A stretch of DNA of 64,000 nt from Leptodontidium sp. MPI-SDFR-AT-0119 (GCA_020726505.1 JAHLEZ010000001.1:4588001-4652000); one strand, 5' to 3'. Positions 1-13,480 are shown, counted from the stretch's first letter. Numbers and translations are program-made. Notes: generated by a model from the sequence alone, not told the origin.

Positions 1-557
1 CAATACGAAAAAAGAATGACAAGTCTATATAGTTTCAAAAGAAGAAGGGCAAGAATCGAAGAAATTGAATCGATAAAGCAACGAGAAAGAAAGCAGACGA
101 AGAAAGGCAGGAAAAGAAAGAAGGTATAAAGGGAAATAAAAAGTATACGGGGAATGTAATTTGGCGCGCTCCAGTCGCGGGAAGGAGTTTATGGTATGGT
201 ATTGTAGTATAGTATAGTGTATTGGTGTAGTGTGTATCGTAAGTGTGAGTTAGAAGGAAATGGTGTATATGAGTGGCGTCGTGGTCGTGGTCGTACTAGT
301 GTAGAGTTGTACTATACAATATATTGGAGAGTGGTCCTCATCCGGTGTGTCGTTCGCTCATTTGTTGATGAGTGAGTGGTGCAGGCGTGGCGAGAAGAGA
401 TAGTTAGAAGTTGTGGAGGGCGGATTTGTAGGCAGCTGTCTGAGCAAGGCCAAGACAGCTAAAGACATCAGTGATGTCGTCGGGCTCATGACTTGAGCTA
501 GTATTCGGTGTCCCCAAGATCAGAAGTGTGTTCGGCTTCTGCTGGAGACGCGCCCTG
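1..557. other. 3' flank of the Myb gene, no gene seen
   Basis: Purine-rich at the left edge, then GT/TA-rich simple sequence around 190-330. It lies just past the stop of the minus-strand Myb gene and probably holds its 3' UTR and terminator. No coding pattern was seen. Confidence 0.5.
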
Positions 558-1559
558 CTATAACTCTCTGGCTTTTTCTTTGCAAGCAGCCGATGTGAAG
601 CCTGTGCCGACCTTTTGTGCCACAATACGCCACTTTTCCTGCTCGTAGTCGTGGAGAGCCGTCCGAAGTTTTTGGATCTGGAAAAAAATCGTGTTAGGAT
701 ACTGCTTGTTTGCCTGTACTCATTATTTAGAGGGATAACTTACAGTCTCATCTGTCCATTGTGTGGTTTTGGCCTTCAACTTTGTACAGTATCGGACCTG
801 CAATGTACCTGAGGACCGGCCCGGGAAAAACTCCGCGATTTGTTTCCAGGTCAACGACTTATTCTCCTTGAGGTCCACCAACAGTCCATCATCTTCGGGT
901 GTGAACTTTAGCTTGGGTCCGCGGGGTCGCGGAGCTGGCTGTGGCATTCCCTCCAACCCAACTACACTTGGTGCGCCTCCACTCGGCCCAACCATTGAAT
1001 CCCCCTCACTCATTCGTGGCATCTTCGATCGGTGGCCCTGATTGGGAAGTGGATGGGTGTGGTATTGTATCGGTTGTTGTGCGCTGTAACCTCCCACTCC
1101 TACCATGGACTGCGGAGGCATTTGCGAAGACATACCTCCCATCTCTCCCATCTGCATCTGCTGCCCAGGAAGGCCTTCCATCTCGGATTCCAAGTCATCG
1201 GGTCTCGACCTCTTGGTGCCAGTCGGTTGTTGTAGTCGAGGAGGCCCGTACATCATCCCCTGCCCACCACCAAACTGAGGGGACTGGTGGTGGGCCATGG
1301 GGTGTTCGGCATAGACTTGATGCTGTTGTTGGTGGTGCTGCTGCTGCTGCTGATGTTGCTGGTGCTGTTGCTGTTGGTGATGGTGCTGTTGCGCCGCCAG
1401 GTGCTGCTCGTGTAGGGAAGTGAGGCCTTGAGCGCCACCGTGCTGGATATCTGGGACATGAGGAACATAAACGCGCTCTTCGGGATGAGGTTCGGGATGG
1501 GCAGCATAGTCGATATAAGGATCGTGGCCTTGTTCGTGGCCTGGTCGATAGCCAGACAT
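558..1559 (-). CDS. Myb/SANT-domain DNA-binding protein
   Basis: Predicted nuclear transcription factor or chromatin protein of about 311 aa, exons 744-1559 and 558-677. The intron 678-743 has a GTAAGT donor, a CTAAC branch site and a CAG acceptor; joining in phase 0 restores a second SANT repeat. The first repeat reads FTPEDDGLLVDL...LTWKQIAEFFPGRSSGTLQVRY. The second, across the junction, has QWTDETIQKLRTAL and ends EKWRIVAQKVGTGFTSAAC before the stop. The N-terminal half is low complexity with a His/Gln tract (DNA about 1318-1392) and Met/Gly/Gln-rich sequence, typical of an activation region. The ATG at 1559 (MSGYRPGHE) is the first in-frame ATG in the open stretch; an upstream exon cannot be excluded. 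The domain assignment is firm, but the target genes are unknown. Confidence 0.85.
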
Positions 1560-4500
1560 GCATGGATTCCGCCACAGCGAGCTGCTCTCGCAGGTCGCTG
1601 GGGGCAGTAGTACTATTTGCTGGATCACTGCTGGGCTGTGGGTGCGCGCGGGTTACTCAGAGGCAGCGGCGGTGTTTCCAGAAGGCTGATGAATGCTGCG
1701 TCGCTTGTTTGTTTTGAGGTCTTGCGAGACGGTGATCGTTTCGATGGGTATATGCTTTCTCTATTATAGGTGCTGCTGGATCATAAAGCCGAGTAGGGCA
1801 TAGGGCCGATGAGACTCCAAACAGAGCAGCAGCGCAACAGATCTCAAGCTTTTTCCGTGAGGCTTCCGTCGTCGTAGTGAGTGAGGAACACTGGCTATCC
1901 GCGAGCAGGCGGTAGGTTTTGCTGTTGACCAAGAATGAACGTGTCGAGATACCTGCCGAAGGGAGTGTATAGAGGGCATGCCTTTGCATTATATCTGTCG
2001 TCTGATCTTTGGGCTATTCCGGCATTGACAGAAATGTCGTAGGCCAGTAATTAAAGGCGCGGATCCGTCTGGAAAGTTGTTCAAAGCACGCCAGTGATTC
2101 GCCATGGACGAGACGGAGCGTGTTAGGTGCTTGACGCATGTGGGTAGATACTTGGGGACCATCGACATTCGGATTATGCCCTAGGTCATCTCGAGCCAGA
2201 TTGGGAATCCAAGCAAAGGAGATCCCGAGCCGGCAGGCTTGCAGGCTTTGCAGGCGTCGAGCATGGGCATCCAAAGCGTCTTGACAGGCAGGGACAGCGA
2301 GGGGAGTCAAGTTTGGCTTCCCGGGATGGGATGGATTGGTGGGTCAGCACTCCAATGCGTTGTTGCTGGACGAGATGGAAGCTTCATGGAAGAGAGGAAT
2401 GGAAGCATTTCCAAACCCTGGTGGATTGGTAGTTGGGTATGGGTAAGGGGGGGTGGATGAGGATGAGAGGCGAGGGCGAGGCCCGGGCGGCAGTGAAACC
2501 CTACAAACCCCCTCCCTGGCCTTCCCCTGGCCCCCTCCTCTCTCTACTTCTGGCAGTGGCACTTGACAGCTGGGAAAGAGGCTGACAGCACTTCTCGGCA
2601 GGGCAGGGCAGGGCAGCAGTTCTGTAGGGCATAGCAGGGTTTTGGTGTGGAAGAGGGAAAGGTGGGCGTTGGAGGGGGGTGTTGGGGGCTGTGGGCTGCT
2701 GCCGTCTGTGGGCAACGAGGGGATGTATAGGCAAGGATAGGGCCTGCAATGACTTCACTGCAGTGACAGCTTTGATCGCTTCCAAGCATTTGCACGAGGC
2801 GTCGAGATTGTATCTTATGCGCAAGGATGGCCTATATTAAAATAGACGTGCCGACTGGCAATCGATAGGGCAGACGGGGTCGCGACGGAGATGACGATAT
2901 AATGCAGCAACCCAAAGCAGCGCGGGCAGAAGAAACAGAAATAAATAGAACACTATCGGAAATACAATTGCCATGCAAAATAGATAATCAAATGAAAAAG
3001 CAAATGTTTCGTGCGGCACTGGCCACATTGTGCCTTGCGAGGCAGACCGCTGGGGCTGGAGCTGGAACAGTGCGGGACAGGTACAGGTACAGGTAGGTAC
3101 AGTACAGGAACAAACGGCTGGCCATACGAATCTCGAATGCATAGGTTCGGTACGAGTACAGTATCTCTGGGATTCCTTGTGACAGACAGAATGACAGCTG
3201 GAGCTGGCACTGAACGCGCCGGGGGCTGCCCAGAACGAGGCAAGACAAGACCAGACAAGACCTGCCAGCACACCGTTTGAAGAGTCGGTCGATGGCAGGA
3301 CAAGCAAGTATTTGCAATACTCAACTATGCGTTCTCTGCTCGCAATGCACGATACTTGGCAGGTGTCTGTCTGTCTGGGAGACCGGATGGATCGCGGTCA
3401 GTTCTGCGAGCCTCGAGCCTCACGACCACGATCTGGAGCGGTGGGTTGCCATCATACTCTCCCTCCCTCGTTCCATAAGATCGCTGTTCAGGTTCTGATC
3501 ATCGTAGGCATCATGATGTCGCCCGCCGCCCATCCGATTGATTCTCCTAGACCCCTATCCCTATCCCTACTGTATGTATCCTTAACCATGTCCCATGCTC
3601 GTGTTAATATTGGCATGATATTGCATTTCAATGCAGAGGCGCGGTGGGATGGGGATGGCAGTTAACTCCCGAGCCTCAATCTGCCCGAACCTGCCAGACC
3701 TTGACATGTCTCTCTCTGTCTGCTTGTTTCTCCGGTTGAGACGCGTTTGGGGGAGAGTGGAGATCGAAGCAATACTGCGGACATGGAACCTGAACCTAAA
3801 GGAAAGCGCGAAAGAAGGGAACGGAAAGAAAAGAAAAGGGTTACACGTACCGTACTTGCGTACCTGTTTCCAAAGCATAAAGCGCCGACGAAGATCCCCG
3901 GGGTGGTTTGTGGCTGGGGGTGGTGGTGTTTCCCAGATTCCATGCATCTGTGGTAACAAGTCAGAAGGTAGAGAGAGCTAGAGCCAGGGACGCATTTCAT
4001 CCGAACAGGGGAGACGACGGCGACACTTCTTGGAAAGGACATCCAGCCATCTGTCAGGCCTTATTCAGCGCGCGCGATGAGCAATTGAAACTGCGTGATG
4101 TTGAAAGCTGGCTGTGTGCATTTCCCCGAATACGCTGATGAGTTTCGCTATGGTATGTTTGTGTTTGATAGTGAACTGAACTGTGTGACTTGAATGCGTG
4201 CGCCGCCCCGATAGTGGATGTACTCCGTGAAGTGGATATGAGAATAGAGTGGATGTTTGTTTAGGAGAGCATTATGAGCGGAACTCGACTCGACTCACAG
4301 ACGTGTTCGGCGGAAACAATTTCAAACGAAGCATCGGGGAGCAAGGCAGAGAACGAAACAAGAAAGGGGGTAAGTGCAGATGCTTTAAAGATAAATTTAA
4401 CGCAAAATAAGGTGCTTCTTAGGTTGTTCTAGCTCGGTCTTGGATGCGATAGAAGCGGTAAGAGAGCGACATACTGCGGTTGGTAAGGTAGGTAAAGATA

Positions 4501-5881
4501 GATAAAGATAGAGTGTTGTGGAGAGAGTTCCTGTACGAGGGCGGAGACAGAGCTGTCTAGACTGGACGAGTAACTAGGTATTGGAGGGTGCAGAAAGGTA
4601 CCTCGGGTGCAGTGCAGAAGGGCAAGGAATGCATGTACCTCCGTACCCAGGGTATGTCCTCTTGCAGCCCGATGTGATGTCTCTCCCTCGCCGTGGCTAT
4701 GCATGCATGCATACAAAGCATACAAGACTAAACCAACAAGGCCAGCGCAGACAGACATCGTGGGTACAATACATTGAGGGTCTAGTCCGGCCTACCTTAT
4801 CGGTCGTGGTCAACATTCTGCGGTCTGCAGTCCCCAGTCTCAATTTGGAAATCGATGATCCGAACACTCCTCTCTCTCTTATCGAGCCATACAGACGTCA
4901 CTCACTGCGCCCTCTGCCAATAAATCGACCAGCAGCCGGATGTGGTAGGTGGCTGGCTGTTCAAGTCTGTTCCTGCATCTAGATAGAGCACATGCATGAA
5001 TCACGAACCGCTGGTCGAAGTATATTCCGATATGCAATGCAATGCAATGCACGAGCAGGAGGCAAGCGCCCGTCTGCCCGCCTCGAGAGAAAAATCTACG
5101 AGCCTGGTCTTGTTAGGTCTGGGCCGGTCGGTGTATTGTCATTTTAGTACGAACAATAAGATCAATTGTGGAAAGTTACTATTGCTGAGCTAACTAACTA
5201 CAGTACTTGTCGCATGAGCAATGAGAGACATTATCGTAAAGTAAAGTATTTGATATTCCATACCTAGTGTTGCATTGGGGGCGATCATGATATGTTGCAT
5301 TGGATCGAAGAGCACATTTAGATCTTCCGGATATAATCAATTCCTTACCGAAGAATCGTCAATCAATCGTTACGGTACTTGTACAATGCTGCGCTGCACC
5401 CCACCAGATCTGGTTGACCGAAGATCAAAGACCAACCACCCTGAGCAGTGGCCTAGTTCATCGTCAGACGGGTACCTGACATAAACCTGACAGCGACATG
5501 CACCAGATGTAGATCATTCAGGCGGGCACGTGGCTGAGTCTCACTCATTGTTCACCCCATGCTCATGCCCACGGACTGACTGACGGACTGACTGACCAGT
5601 CACTTCTTGAATATACTCGCTTCAATACACCGGAACCGGTGCTTGAAATTTCATGCTTATACATATGCTACATTATCGACGCCACCCCTCCGATCAAACG
5701 CCAGTTACCAAGATCCTGTATGAGCTGAGCAGCTATGATCACCAATGCAGCCAGACCACTATTGCTTGCCTGCTTCCCTGCCTGGCTGCCTACCAATTTC
5801 CCTGTCCCACAACCAACCTGGCAGCCGATCATTGGCTAAACTGGAAATCCATCATCGCCACCTCCAAATCCGTCTTCGAAT
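1560..5881. other. 4.3-kb intergenic region, probable Myb upstream/leader region
   Basis: No convincing coding pattern on either strand. The longest open frames overlap each other in opposite orientations and are Pro/Ser/Cys-rich without domain character. There are short microsatellite-like patches, for example GGGCA repeats near 2600, GGTACA repeats near 3080 and ATGCA repeats near 4700 and 5030. It lies upstream of the minus-strand Myb gene and downstream of PRP8, so it probably carries regulatory DNA, a long 5' leader and the PRP8 3' UTR. Confidence 0.5.
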
Positions 5882-8800
5882 CTATGCAAAGTTGTCATCA
5901 TGATCGGCCCAGAGGTCCTCCATCTCAGCAAAGTTCTGGAAATGAAGTGGTCGGTGCTGTCCACTGTAGAATGGTAGCGGCGTGTCGATCTTGACATGCA
6001 CCGGCTTCTTCTCGATCCCTCCGAACGCGCTCCCCATGAAGCTATAATTCCACGAGTTATTCTCAGGCACCAGGAAGTAGCCTCGGATCTTATCACTCAA
6101 AAGCAGCTGGCACTTCTCTCCCATGCTCGTGCTGAATCCTTGAGGCTGATCGCTACCCATGTCCTTGTTCTCAGCACCCCATTTGTATCCCTGGGGAGTG
6201 AGGGCCCACGACGAGAGGGATACACTGCCAGGAGTGAAGGAGACCGTCATACTGATGGTCTTCTTGTCCCACGAGCTGTGTGCATTCATCAGGCGAGCAT
6301 GCTGAGTGACATCCATGGCAGTCATGTACGGCGGCTCGTTTCCGGAGACTGTATGAATGATTCCCAGAGGCTCCAAATTCTCGAGATATTCATGCTGTGG
6401 AAGCTGCTGGGGTAGTTGGATGTCGCGCGTGCTTCCGATTTGCGGGACCATCACAATGCATCGGATCTCCTTAACTTGATCATTATCGGGAGGTGACGAT
6501 CCGTACAGGTAACCAGCGACTTGCACGCGTAGATCAGCGATCGTGATGAAGCGTTTAAGGACGTTCTTCGGCATGATATACGTGAAGTGATCATCTTCCT
6601 TGATGTCATCAGACGAAATGTAGATATTGTTGGCCCGAGTCCTAAGATTGGATGTTGCAATGGCTCGAGTTCTCCACTCCGTCTTTGATGCAAAGGTCTG
6701 CTGCTCGAATTGGGACGTCGTAGTGACAATGATGTCCTCACCGTGAACGTTTTGGGTCTTCGTAGTGACGGCGGTGAGTTGCTGTTGCTCTTGTTGCTGC
6801 TTCTCAATTTCGGCTGCTTGTTGCCGTTGCATTGACGGAGCACTGATTTCCATTCCGAGAATGATGTCTCGCACTTCGCTCATCGTCAAACTTGACGTGT
6901 TGACATTGTTCTTCTTGCCATAATCGTTCAAGATGAGATCTCGTAATTGCGTCTCAACCTTGATCCAGTCCTCATCCGATAGCGAGGGCCAGATGTGGTG
7001 CTCCTGGGTGATGACGGTCTTGTCTGGTCTCAGCAGTAACTTGGTCTTGTCTTGGTTGACGTGCAGAGCACGAAGAATCAAAACGAGACGCGAGAATGCT
7101 GTGTATGATGAGATTGACTTCAGCCACTCATCGTACAAGTTGAACAACACCATCTGAGGTTCAGTGGCTCGGAGAATCATATCTCCAAGCTTCTCAACCT
7201 TCATGGCGGCCTGGAAAGGCAATTGAAGTTCAGATGCACGAATGGAGATATTCGGGAAATCGAGTAAATGAACCTCAAGTGGATCGAGAAGGCCCTTTCG
7301 AGTGACAATCAGCTGCTTTGGCTGCTCTTCAACGGGTAAAGATCTGATAAGAGCCGCAACTTCTTCTGCAGTCTTCCACTTTGCCAACTGTCCAAGACGC
7401 TTCTGGCCGGCCCAAACACTGGTATGAATGATCTTAAGGAAGAGCTGACCAGTACGGGGGTTGAAAATGAAGATGGCACCGTTGATAGGCTTAGTTGTCA
7501 GGTTACCCTCGAAGGTTTTGTGGATGGTGACACGGTACACGTTAGTGTCGTCAATGAACAGCTGGATCTGGTTGCTGAAAAGTTCCGAGTAATTTTGAGA
7601 GTTCAAGAACTCCTGGTTACTCTCAGATGCATACAGCTGGAGACCCTTGCGAATACGTTCTCGGAGAACATACAAAGCTGGGTTTGCCTTCATGATCTTG
7701 GCCATAGCCTGTTGGACAAGTGTCTTCAGACCCGGGAAGTACTGTCCGTAAGCAGAGTAAAGATTGTACGCAAGATCAATACCGATCATGAGACCTGTTG
7801 CCGAAGGGTAAATCGACATACTGTCCGTGGTATAATCAAGATATTTAGCGCGCACGTATCTCTCAATGTCGTGAGAATCGTAATCTCCGTATCTCAACTG
7901 CACATCGACCCAGAATTTGTTGGTCGTTGTTGGCTCAATGACATCCTTGGTGTCGAAGAGGATAGATGGTCGAGTTACGTTCCATTTGTGGCTGGCGAAC
8001 AGGAGGATATCGGCACATGAGCTGTTCATTTTGTACGACTTTCTGGGATGAATAGTCTCTTTCTGGACAGTCTCGATACCTAACTGCTCAAGTTCTTGAT
8101 CGAATACCTGACACAGGTCCATAACCACAGACTCGTGGATCTTCTGCCATAAATGGGCACGGAAGATCTGGATGAGAGAGATCTTGAGAGTTGGGATTTT
8201 ACCGTGAAGAAAGATGCCAGTTAGATCAAGTTGAACCTGGAAACCGACGTATACGTTGGCTCTGTTAATAGTAGGAGACCACCATAGAGTGAAACGACGG
8301 TTGGGAATCTGGTTCAAACCGGATCTCTGGGCGTTGGTAAGCTTCTTAAATTTCATTGACCTGCAATTTTTTTATTAGTAAATGTCCTGAAAGTAAGCTG
8401 TGACAATGTGTGGATAAAAGAATTCACGTTATTAGTATATGTCCTGAGAGTAAGCTGTGACTTTTGGAGAGTAGGAAATTGCTGGTACTAACTCTTCGAA
8501 TCCACTGGCTTTCTCCCAGAAGAGACCTTCCCAAGATGGAAAAGCGGTTGCCTTAAACAGGGTGTGCTCAAGAATTGTTTCCACACCTCCGAGCGACTGG
8601 ATCACATCCGTACGATAGGCGTTCAAATTCCATAGTTTTCCATCATGTCGCTGGCTTGTCCACCAAAACTATATGAGTCAGTATTTGCCCATTACCAATC
8701 AGGGAATTGGTACATACAGGATTGCTCTTCATCAACTGGTATGTCTTGAACTCGGTTCGTGCTCGGAAACCCTTGTCAAAACTCAACGTACTCCTATCCT

Positions 8801-11800
8801 TCTGGAAGAGGGTATTGATACGTGGCAGACCACGGTCCCAGCTGTCCTCGAGATCCTCAAGGGTAAGTCTTCGGTTTTGTTGATTGGCCTCAAGACGCTT
8901 CTGAGAATACTCAGTCCATACTCGCTGGGAGTCGATGAACTCAGCCTCCCAAGGAATGATGTATCTGAAAATGTTTGGAATCAAAGTCTCCTCATCATGG
9001 GTCATACCGGCGCGGTAATGAGTGACGCCAACATCCGTCTGTTTCGACCAGCGCTTATCACTTGTGGGGATAAGGATGTGAGAGCCTGAGATCATACCCA
9101 AACCGCCTAGTTCTTTGGGTGTGTAGAAAACAGCCGGAGGGAAACGAGAAGGCATTTTGGAGTTCAAACCAATCTTGACACGCGTCTGGATCTTCGTCTC
9201 GCACTTGACAATTGTATCGAGTAGGTGGACAGTAGAAACAGCCGCTTCACGATAGTACGTGAAGAGCGCAATCAAACTAGTGTTCCATTTGTTGGCAATC
9301 TTGGTGAATGTGGTGGAGCCTGAAGACATCAGAATTTGACGGATTCGATTGTTGAACTTCGCAATATCTTCCTCCGTAACCTGGAGGAATGCGTGGGCTG
9401 TTCTCTCCTTGCTTGTATTGTCCACCAATGACCAGACACTATCCTTGACAGGGAATTCATCGTTCTGGTTGCGGATCTTTGGCAGGATGCGGACTTCAAA
9501 TCCACACATAGAGAACAGTAGATTGGGATTGTCTCTGCTGTAGACGCTGGCGAACGTGTCGTCCCATTCGATCGTGGTGATGGATCTTGGCAGTCGGTTC
9601 TTCATGTCCCAGAAAACTGCACGACCGAGGTTGACATCATGTCGCATGAGACGCATCCGTGAGTCTCTTGGCCAGCACTTCTTGTTGCGGTATCCAATGA
9701 CATTTTCGAAATTTGGATCTGGCTGCTCCGTCAGGAAACGTTGGATCAGGTCCCTGGACTCGTCGGCTGTGAAGCGGAAGAACACCCAGATGCGATCAAT
9801 ATATCTGGTGTATAATCGAATCGGATGTCTTGTCTCTGTCTCTCGATCTCGGAACTGGAGGAAGTCGTTCGGGCTTTGTGGCGGTCCAGCAATCTCGCTT
9901 GCCCGTTGAAGACCCAACAACAGAAGATCAAGAACCAATCCGTAATACTGGAAGACAAAGGCCGAGAACTGAAGACCACGGATCATACCATAACTGTTGA
10001 CGTGGTTCATGTCCTTGTATGTAAGCTGCACGTTGTTCTTCGAGGAGATATAATCAGCCAGATTGTGATCCATGATCAATCTCAGGAGACGATTTAAAAG
10101 AGTCAAATCAATTTTCTCGTAGACTTTGGAAAGCTGAGTCTCGATCATCACGTTACACTCTCCATCCGCCGACTCCCAAACTTTGTCCAAATTGTTGATA
10201 CCCTGAGCCCACTTATAGGTAAGCAAAGGAGGGACTTCGGAGTCTGATGGCTTGATCCATGCAGGGAACAAATGGCGTTGGTCTGCTTGATACCAGAGGT
10301 ATTGATCTAGGTAGGCGTCACTGATCTTCTCAACCGGCTCAATGTCATAGACAGGGTTGATTGTGCTGTAATTATCGTTCATGTCGATGCCCACTTCCTT
10401 GAAAGCTCTCTGGGTCAGGAGGAAACGTTTGATCCGCTCCAGGGTCGTTCCAGGGCTATCGTAAGCTTGTTCGATCAGAGCAAGTTCCTCACGTTGGCTC
10501 TGGTTGAGTCTGCCCTTGACTGAGTATGCTTCTCGGAGACGCTCGAGCGCAAGAATGAGAATCTTGGTGTCGTGCTTGTAGGAAACACTGGGGAACGGAA
10601 TAGGCGAAAACTTCCGAGACTCAAGCCAATGGACGGTGGTGGTGTAGATTGCGACAGCTTCCTCGGAAGACACATAAGGACCGTCTTTCATATAGTTGTG
10701 CTGCCGCTCTTGCTCGGCCTTCAACCAGAGTCGGGTCAGACGTCCCAAATTCTTCTTGGCAACGGTCTTGTCAACCGTAGCACCACGACGGATACGCTCT
10801 CTGTTGTAATGTGCTACCGAAATCCACCAATCTGCTTTGCTCTTGACGTAACGAAGAATAATGTTCTCGATGGGTGCTGGTAGACCTGGTACCTTCCAAG
10901 GGATGTTACTCTTCCAGCATCTCCAGGCCTCGGACAGATGTTGCAGGACAGTGTTGACTTTGTTCTGCTTGATGCCCTCAGGCATCATGTCCATGAGATC
11001 GGCCATAACTGAAGCGCGAAGCTCGAGATCGAAATGTGATTCAACTCGCTGCTTGGTTACGGTCTTTGCAACTCCCTTGCTGTGTCTGCCCTCGAATTGA
11101 CGGGACAGAAGGTTGCCGAGCCATCTCTCTAGCAATGGAATTATTCCACGCATGAAAAATAGCCAAACTCTCCAAGCAGGGGCCCAGAAACCACATCCAG
11201 GACCCTTTCCAACTGGCCCAGAGTTGAATCTGTAATAGATCAAATGTTTCAAATCCTTGCAGGATCGAATCTGGTGCATGAGCTTGTACTTGTAACGGTA
11301 CATTCCAGTCAATTGACCAACGTGATTGAACGCATACAAGATACCGTCCGCAAGCTGGAAGGCATCGATGTTGCCGAGTCGATATTGCACTTGAGCGTCA
11401 ACAATCAACTTTGTCAACTTGAGAATCTCACGCATTAGATGAAAGGCGTTTCCGAATCTTGACTTCTTTCGCTCCTTGGTGGTCAAAGTCTTGACTGGCT
11501 TGAGATTGAAGTTATAGTCGAGATGCAAGTAGGTCAAGTTCTTGCGATGGATCAAAAGGTTGAGCATATTGAAGCCCTGCCGGCAGACCTGAAGACCAGC
11601 TTCGACCCAGTCGATGGTGGTTTGTTGGAAGAACTTGGTTTGCTTCAGTGACTTCATCAAGCTTTGCTTGTTCTGCGCTTTGGGCTTCTTCTTGTGCAGC
11701 TCATTCAGGACGAATGTCTTCAGAAGCTTTTGGTAGGACACTCGAACCTTAACGGGTTGGCCTTGTGGGCAATGCTCCAAATACCACTGTTTCACCAAAG

Positions 11801-13151
11801 GTACATCCTGTGCTCTAACCATGCGACCAGATCTTCGATCGAATGGAAATGGTGCCCACCAAAGAGCGATTGCGGAAGCAGTTTCACTGGTGTAAAGTTC
11901 CTCGTCCGCCAAGAATGGCTCGACATCTTCTGGAAGCTCGAAAGCGTCCTCCTCCGGCTCCTCATTGCCGCCATGGCCGAAGATCTCGTCCTCGTGGCTA
12001 ATCGTTAAATTCTTGGGTGCTACTGATCGGGAGGAAATCGGATTGATCACGGGATCGAAGTAGAAAGCTGGTAGAGATGGGTCTTCAGCGCGGACGTAAA
12101 CTATCTGAGGATGCGAAAACCAAGAAAGCTTGACGCTTCGTGGGAGGGAATTGTACAAGAATGGAAATGCTACCCGGTATTCTGTCCGGATAGGCGCGCG
12201 GAAAATGATTCGATCGATTGCATTGAACTCTCCAAAATCCTCGTCGTTTGGATCAACGTCTTTGTATAGAGGCTCAAATCGTGGACCTCCAGGAATAGCA
12301 ACATTGAGTGCCTTTGCTGTGAGGAAACTGTTGAGCTCGAACATGTGGAAATAGTTCTTGTCGACAAGATCGCTCAAAAGCTGGTGACTTAGTCGATATA
12401 GCGTAGCCATCTGTGGCAATGTAAGGTTCCACTCCTTGTAGCTCGGGCCATTGACATGCGGGGTATCGAGAAGGGGACGGTTCTCGTAAAACCACTCGAA
12501 AACTGCACCATCTTCTGTCTCATCCAGTTCCATTTGAATGGGCTCCAAGGGCTCGACATCTTCGATATTCTCCGACCAGGAAAGAGGTGGTTCTTCATCG
12601 TCGAAAGGTGGGAATCGCATGCGCTTGAAATGCCTTCTGTCGCTCTTTTCCCTTCTCATACACACCCACATCGTAGCCCATTGCGCGTGGAAGACAGGTT
12701 CGATGACTCGAGGAGTCTCGTTGACCAAGGTCAGGCATCCGTTGACGTGATACAGCACTTTGACCTCCCTCGCAGACTCCCATGGCATCGGCATATTCTC
12801 CAGCAACTTCATAACCGCGTGAGGCATATATTTCAGAGCTCCAAGATAACTGCGCTTGTCGCTGCTGAACTTTTTCTGTGAGACATCTCCAATGTCCTTT
12901 ACGATCTTCCGCAGATGCTCTGGGGGCATATCCGCCTTCTGCGTCTCCACAAATCCTCCCTTTCTCTTCTCTCCGAATCGGTTTCGCTGTGTTCGCAGCC
13001 ATTCCTTTTTCTTCTGTGCGAACTTTGCTGTACGAGCGTCGGCGGGTGGTCGATAACCTGGTGGCGCGGTGCCTGGAGGAGGAGCACCTAGCATCGAGGG
13101 AGGACCAGAACCCCATCCTGGAGGAGGAGGTGGTGGAATGGACGACGACAT
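5882..13151 (-). CDS. prp8: Pre-mRNA-processing-splicing factor 8 (Prp8)
   Basis: Core scaffold protein of the U5 snRNP and spliceosome, cradling the catalytic RNA in the nucleus. Exons are 8718-13151, 8493-8668 and 5882-8360, giving about 2362 aa (human about 2335, yeast 2413). The first intron (8669-8717) interrupts after LMKSNP and resumes with [11 protein letters not shown]. The second (8361-8492) interrupts GFEE and resumes [17 protein letters not shown]; both joins restore the family sequence exactly. The protein starts with a Pro-rich segment after [11 protein letters not shown], chosen because in-frame codons upstream lack an ATG. The large reverse-transcriptase-like core, endonuclease-like, RNase H-like and C-terminal Jab1/MPN regions follow in order. 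No intein interrupts the protein, although PRP8 is a common intein host in fungi. It is divergent from the eL34 gene over 329 bp. Confidence 0.97.
8361..8492 (-). other. PRP8 intron 2 with duplicated branch-site segment
   Basis: A 132-nt intron with donor GTTAGT and acceptor TTGCAG. It carries two 33-nt direct repeats at 8372-8404 and 8429-8461 differing at two positions, 57 nt apart start to start. On the minus strand each repeat ends in TACTAATAA, close to the yeast-type branch-site consensus, so the intron has two potential branch points. Only the copy at 8372-8404 sits a normal distance from the acceptor. Confidence 0.85.
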
Positions 13152-13480
13152 ACTGGTCGATGTCGAGATGTCCAATCTCCTGTGATGCGATTGTGACTTG
13201 CGTCGAGATTCCAATCTCTTGATGATGGTTTGGTGACTTCAAAAGCCAGCAGCCTCAAACCGCGAAACTTTTGTCGCGCGACCTTGTTGGGTTAGCGTTA
13301 TTTTTCGATATTGACATTGCGCTAGACCTCAACTTGGCCTAGCGCCTGGTCCAGCACTCCCGCTTCGCTGGCCAATGGCAGATCGCACCTTGCGGATTCT
13401 ACACACTGAGAACCTTTTCAAAATTTCAAACTTCGACATCACGACAACTAATCGACCAGCAACTCGACAACACTGCAAAG
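13152..13480. promoter_or_regulatory. Bidirectional promoter between prp8 and rpl34
   Basis: The 329 bp between the divergent start codons must hold both promoters and both 5' leaders. No clear TATA box is visible. There is a GC-rich patch with CGCG-containing words near 13260-13285 and short repeats of CCTAGCGC/CTAGACC around 13322-13345. Confidence 0.6.

Noticed and set aside
2344..2824. Overlapping Pro/Ser/Cys-rich frames upstream of the Myb gene
   Set aside because: Several frames are open at once because of skewed composition; no domain and no splice-supported model.
5882..13151. PRP8 intein
   Set aside because: PRP8 is a common intein host in fungi, but the spliced protein follows the family sequence without any long insertion or intein-type Cys...His-Asn block.
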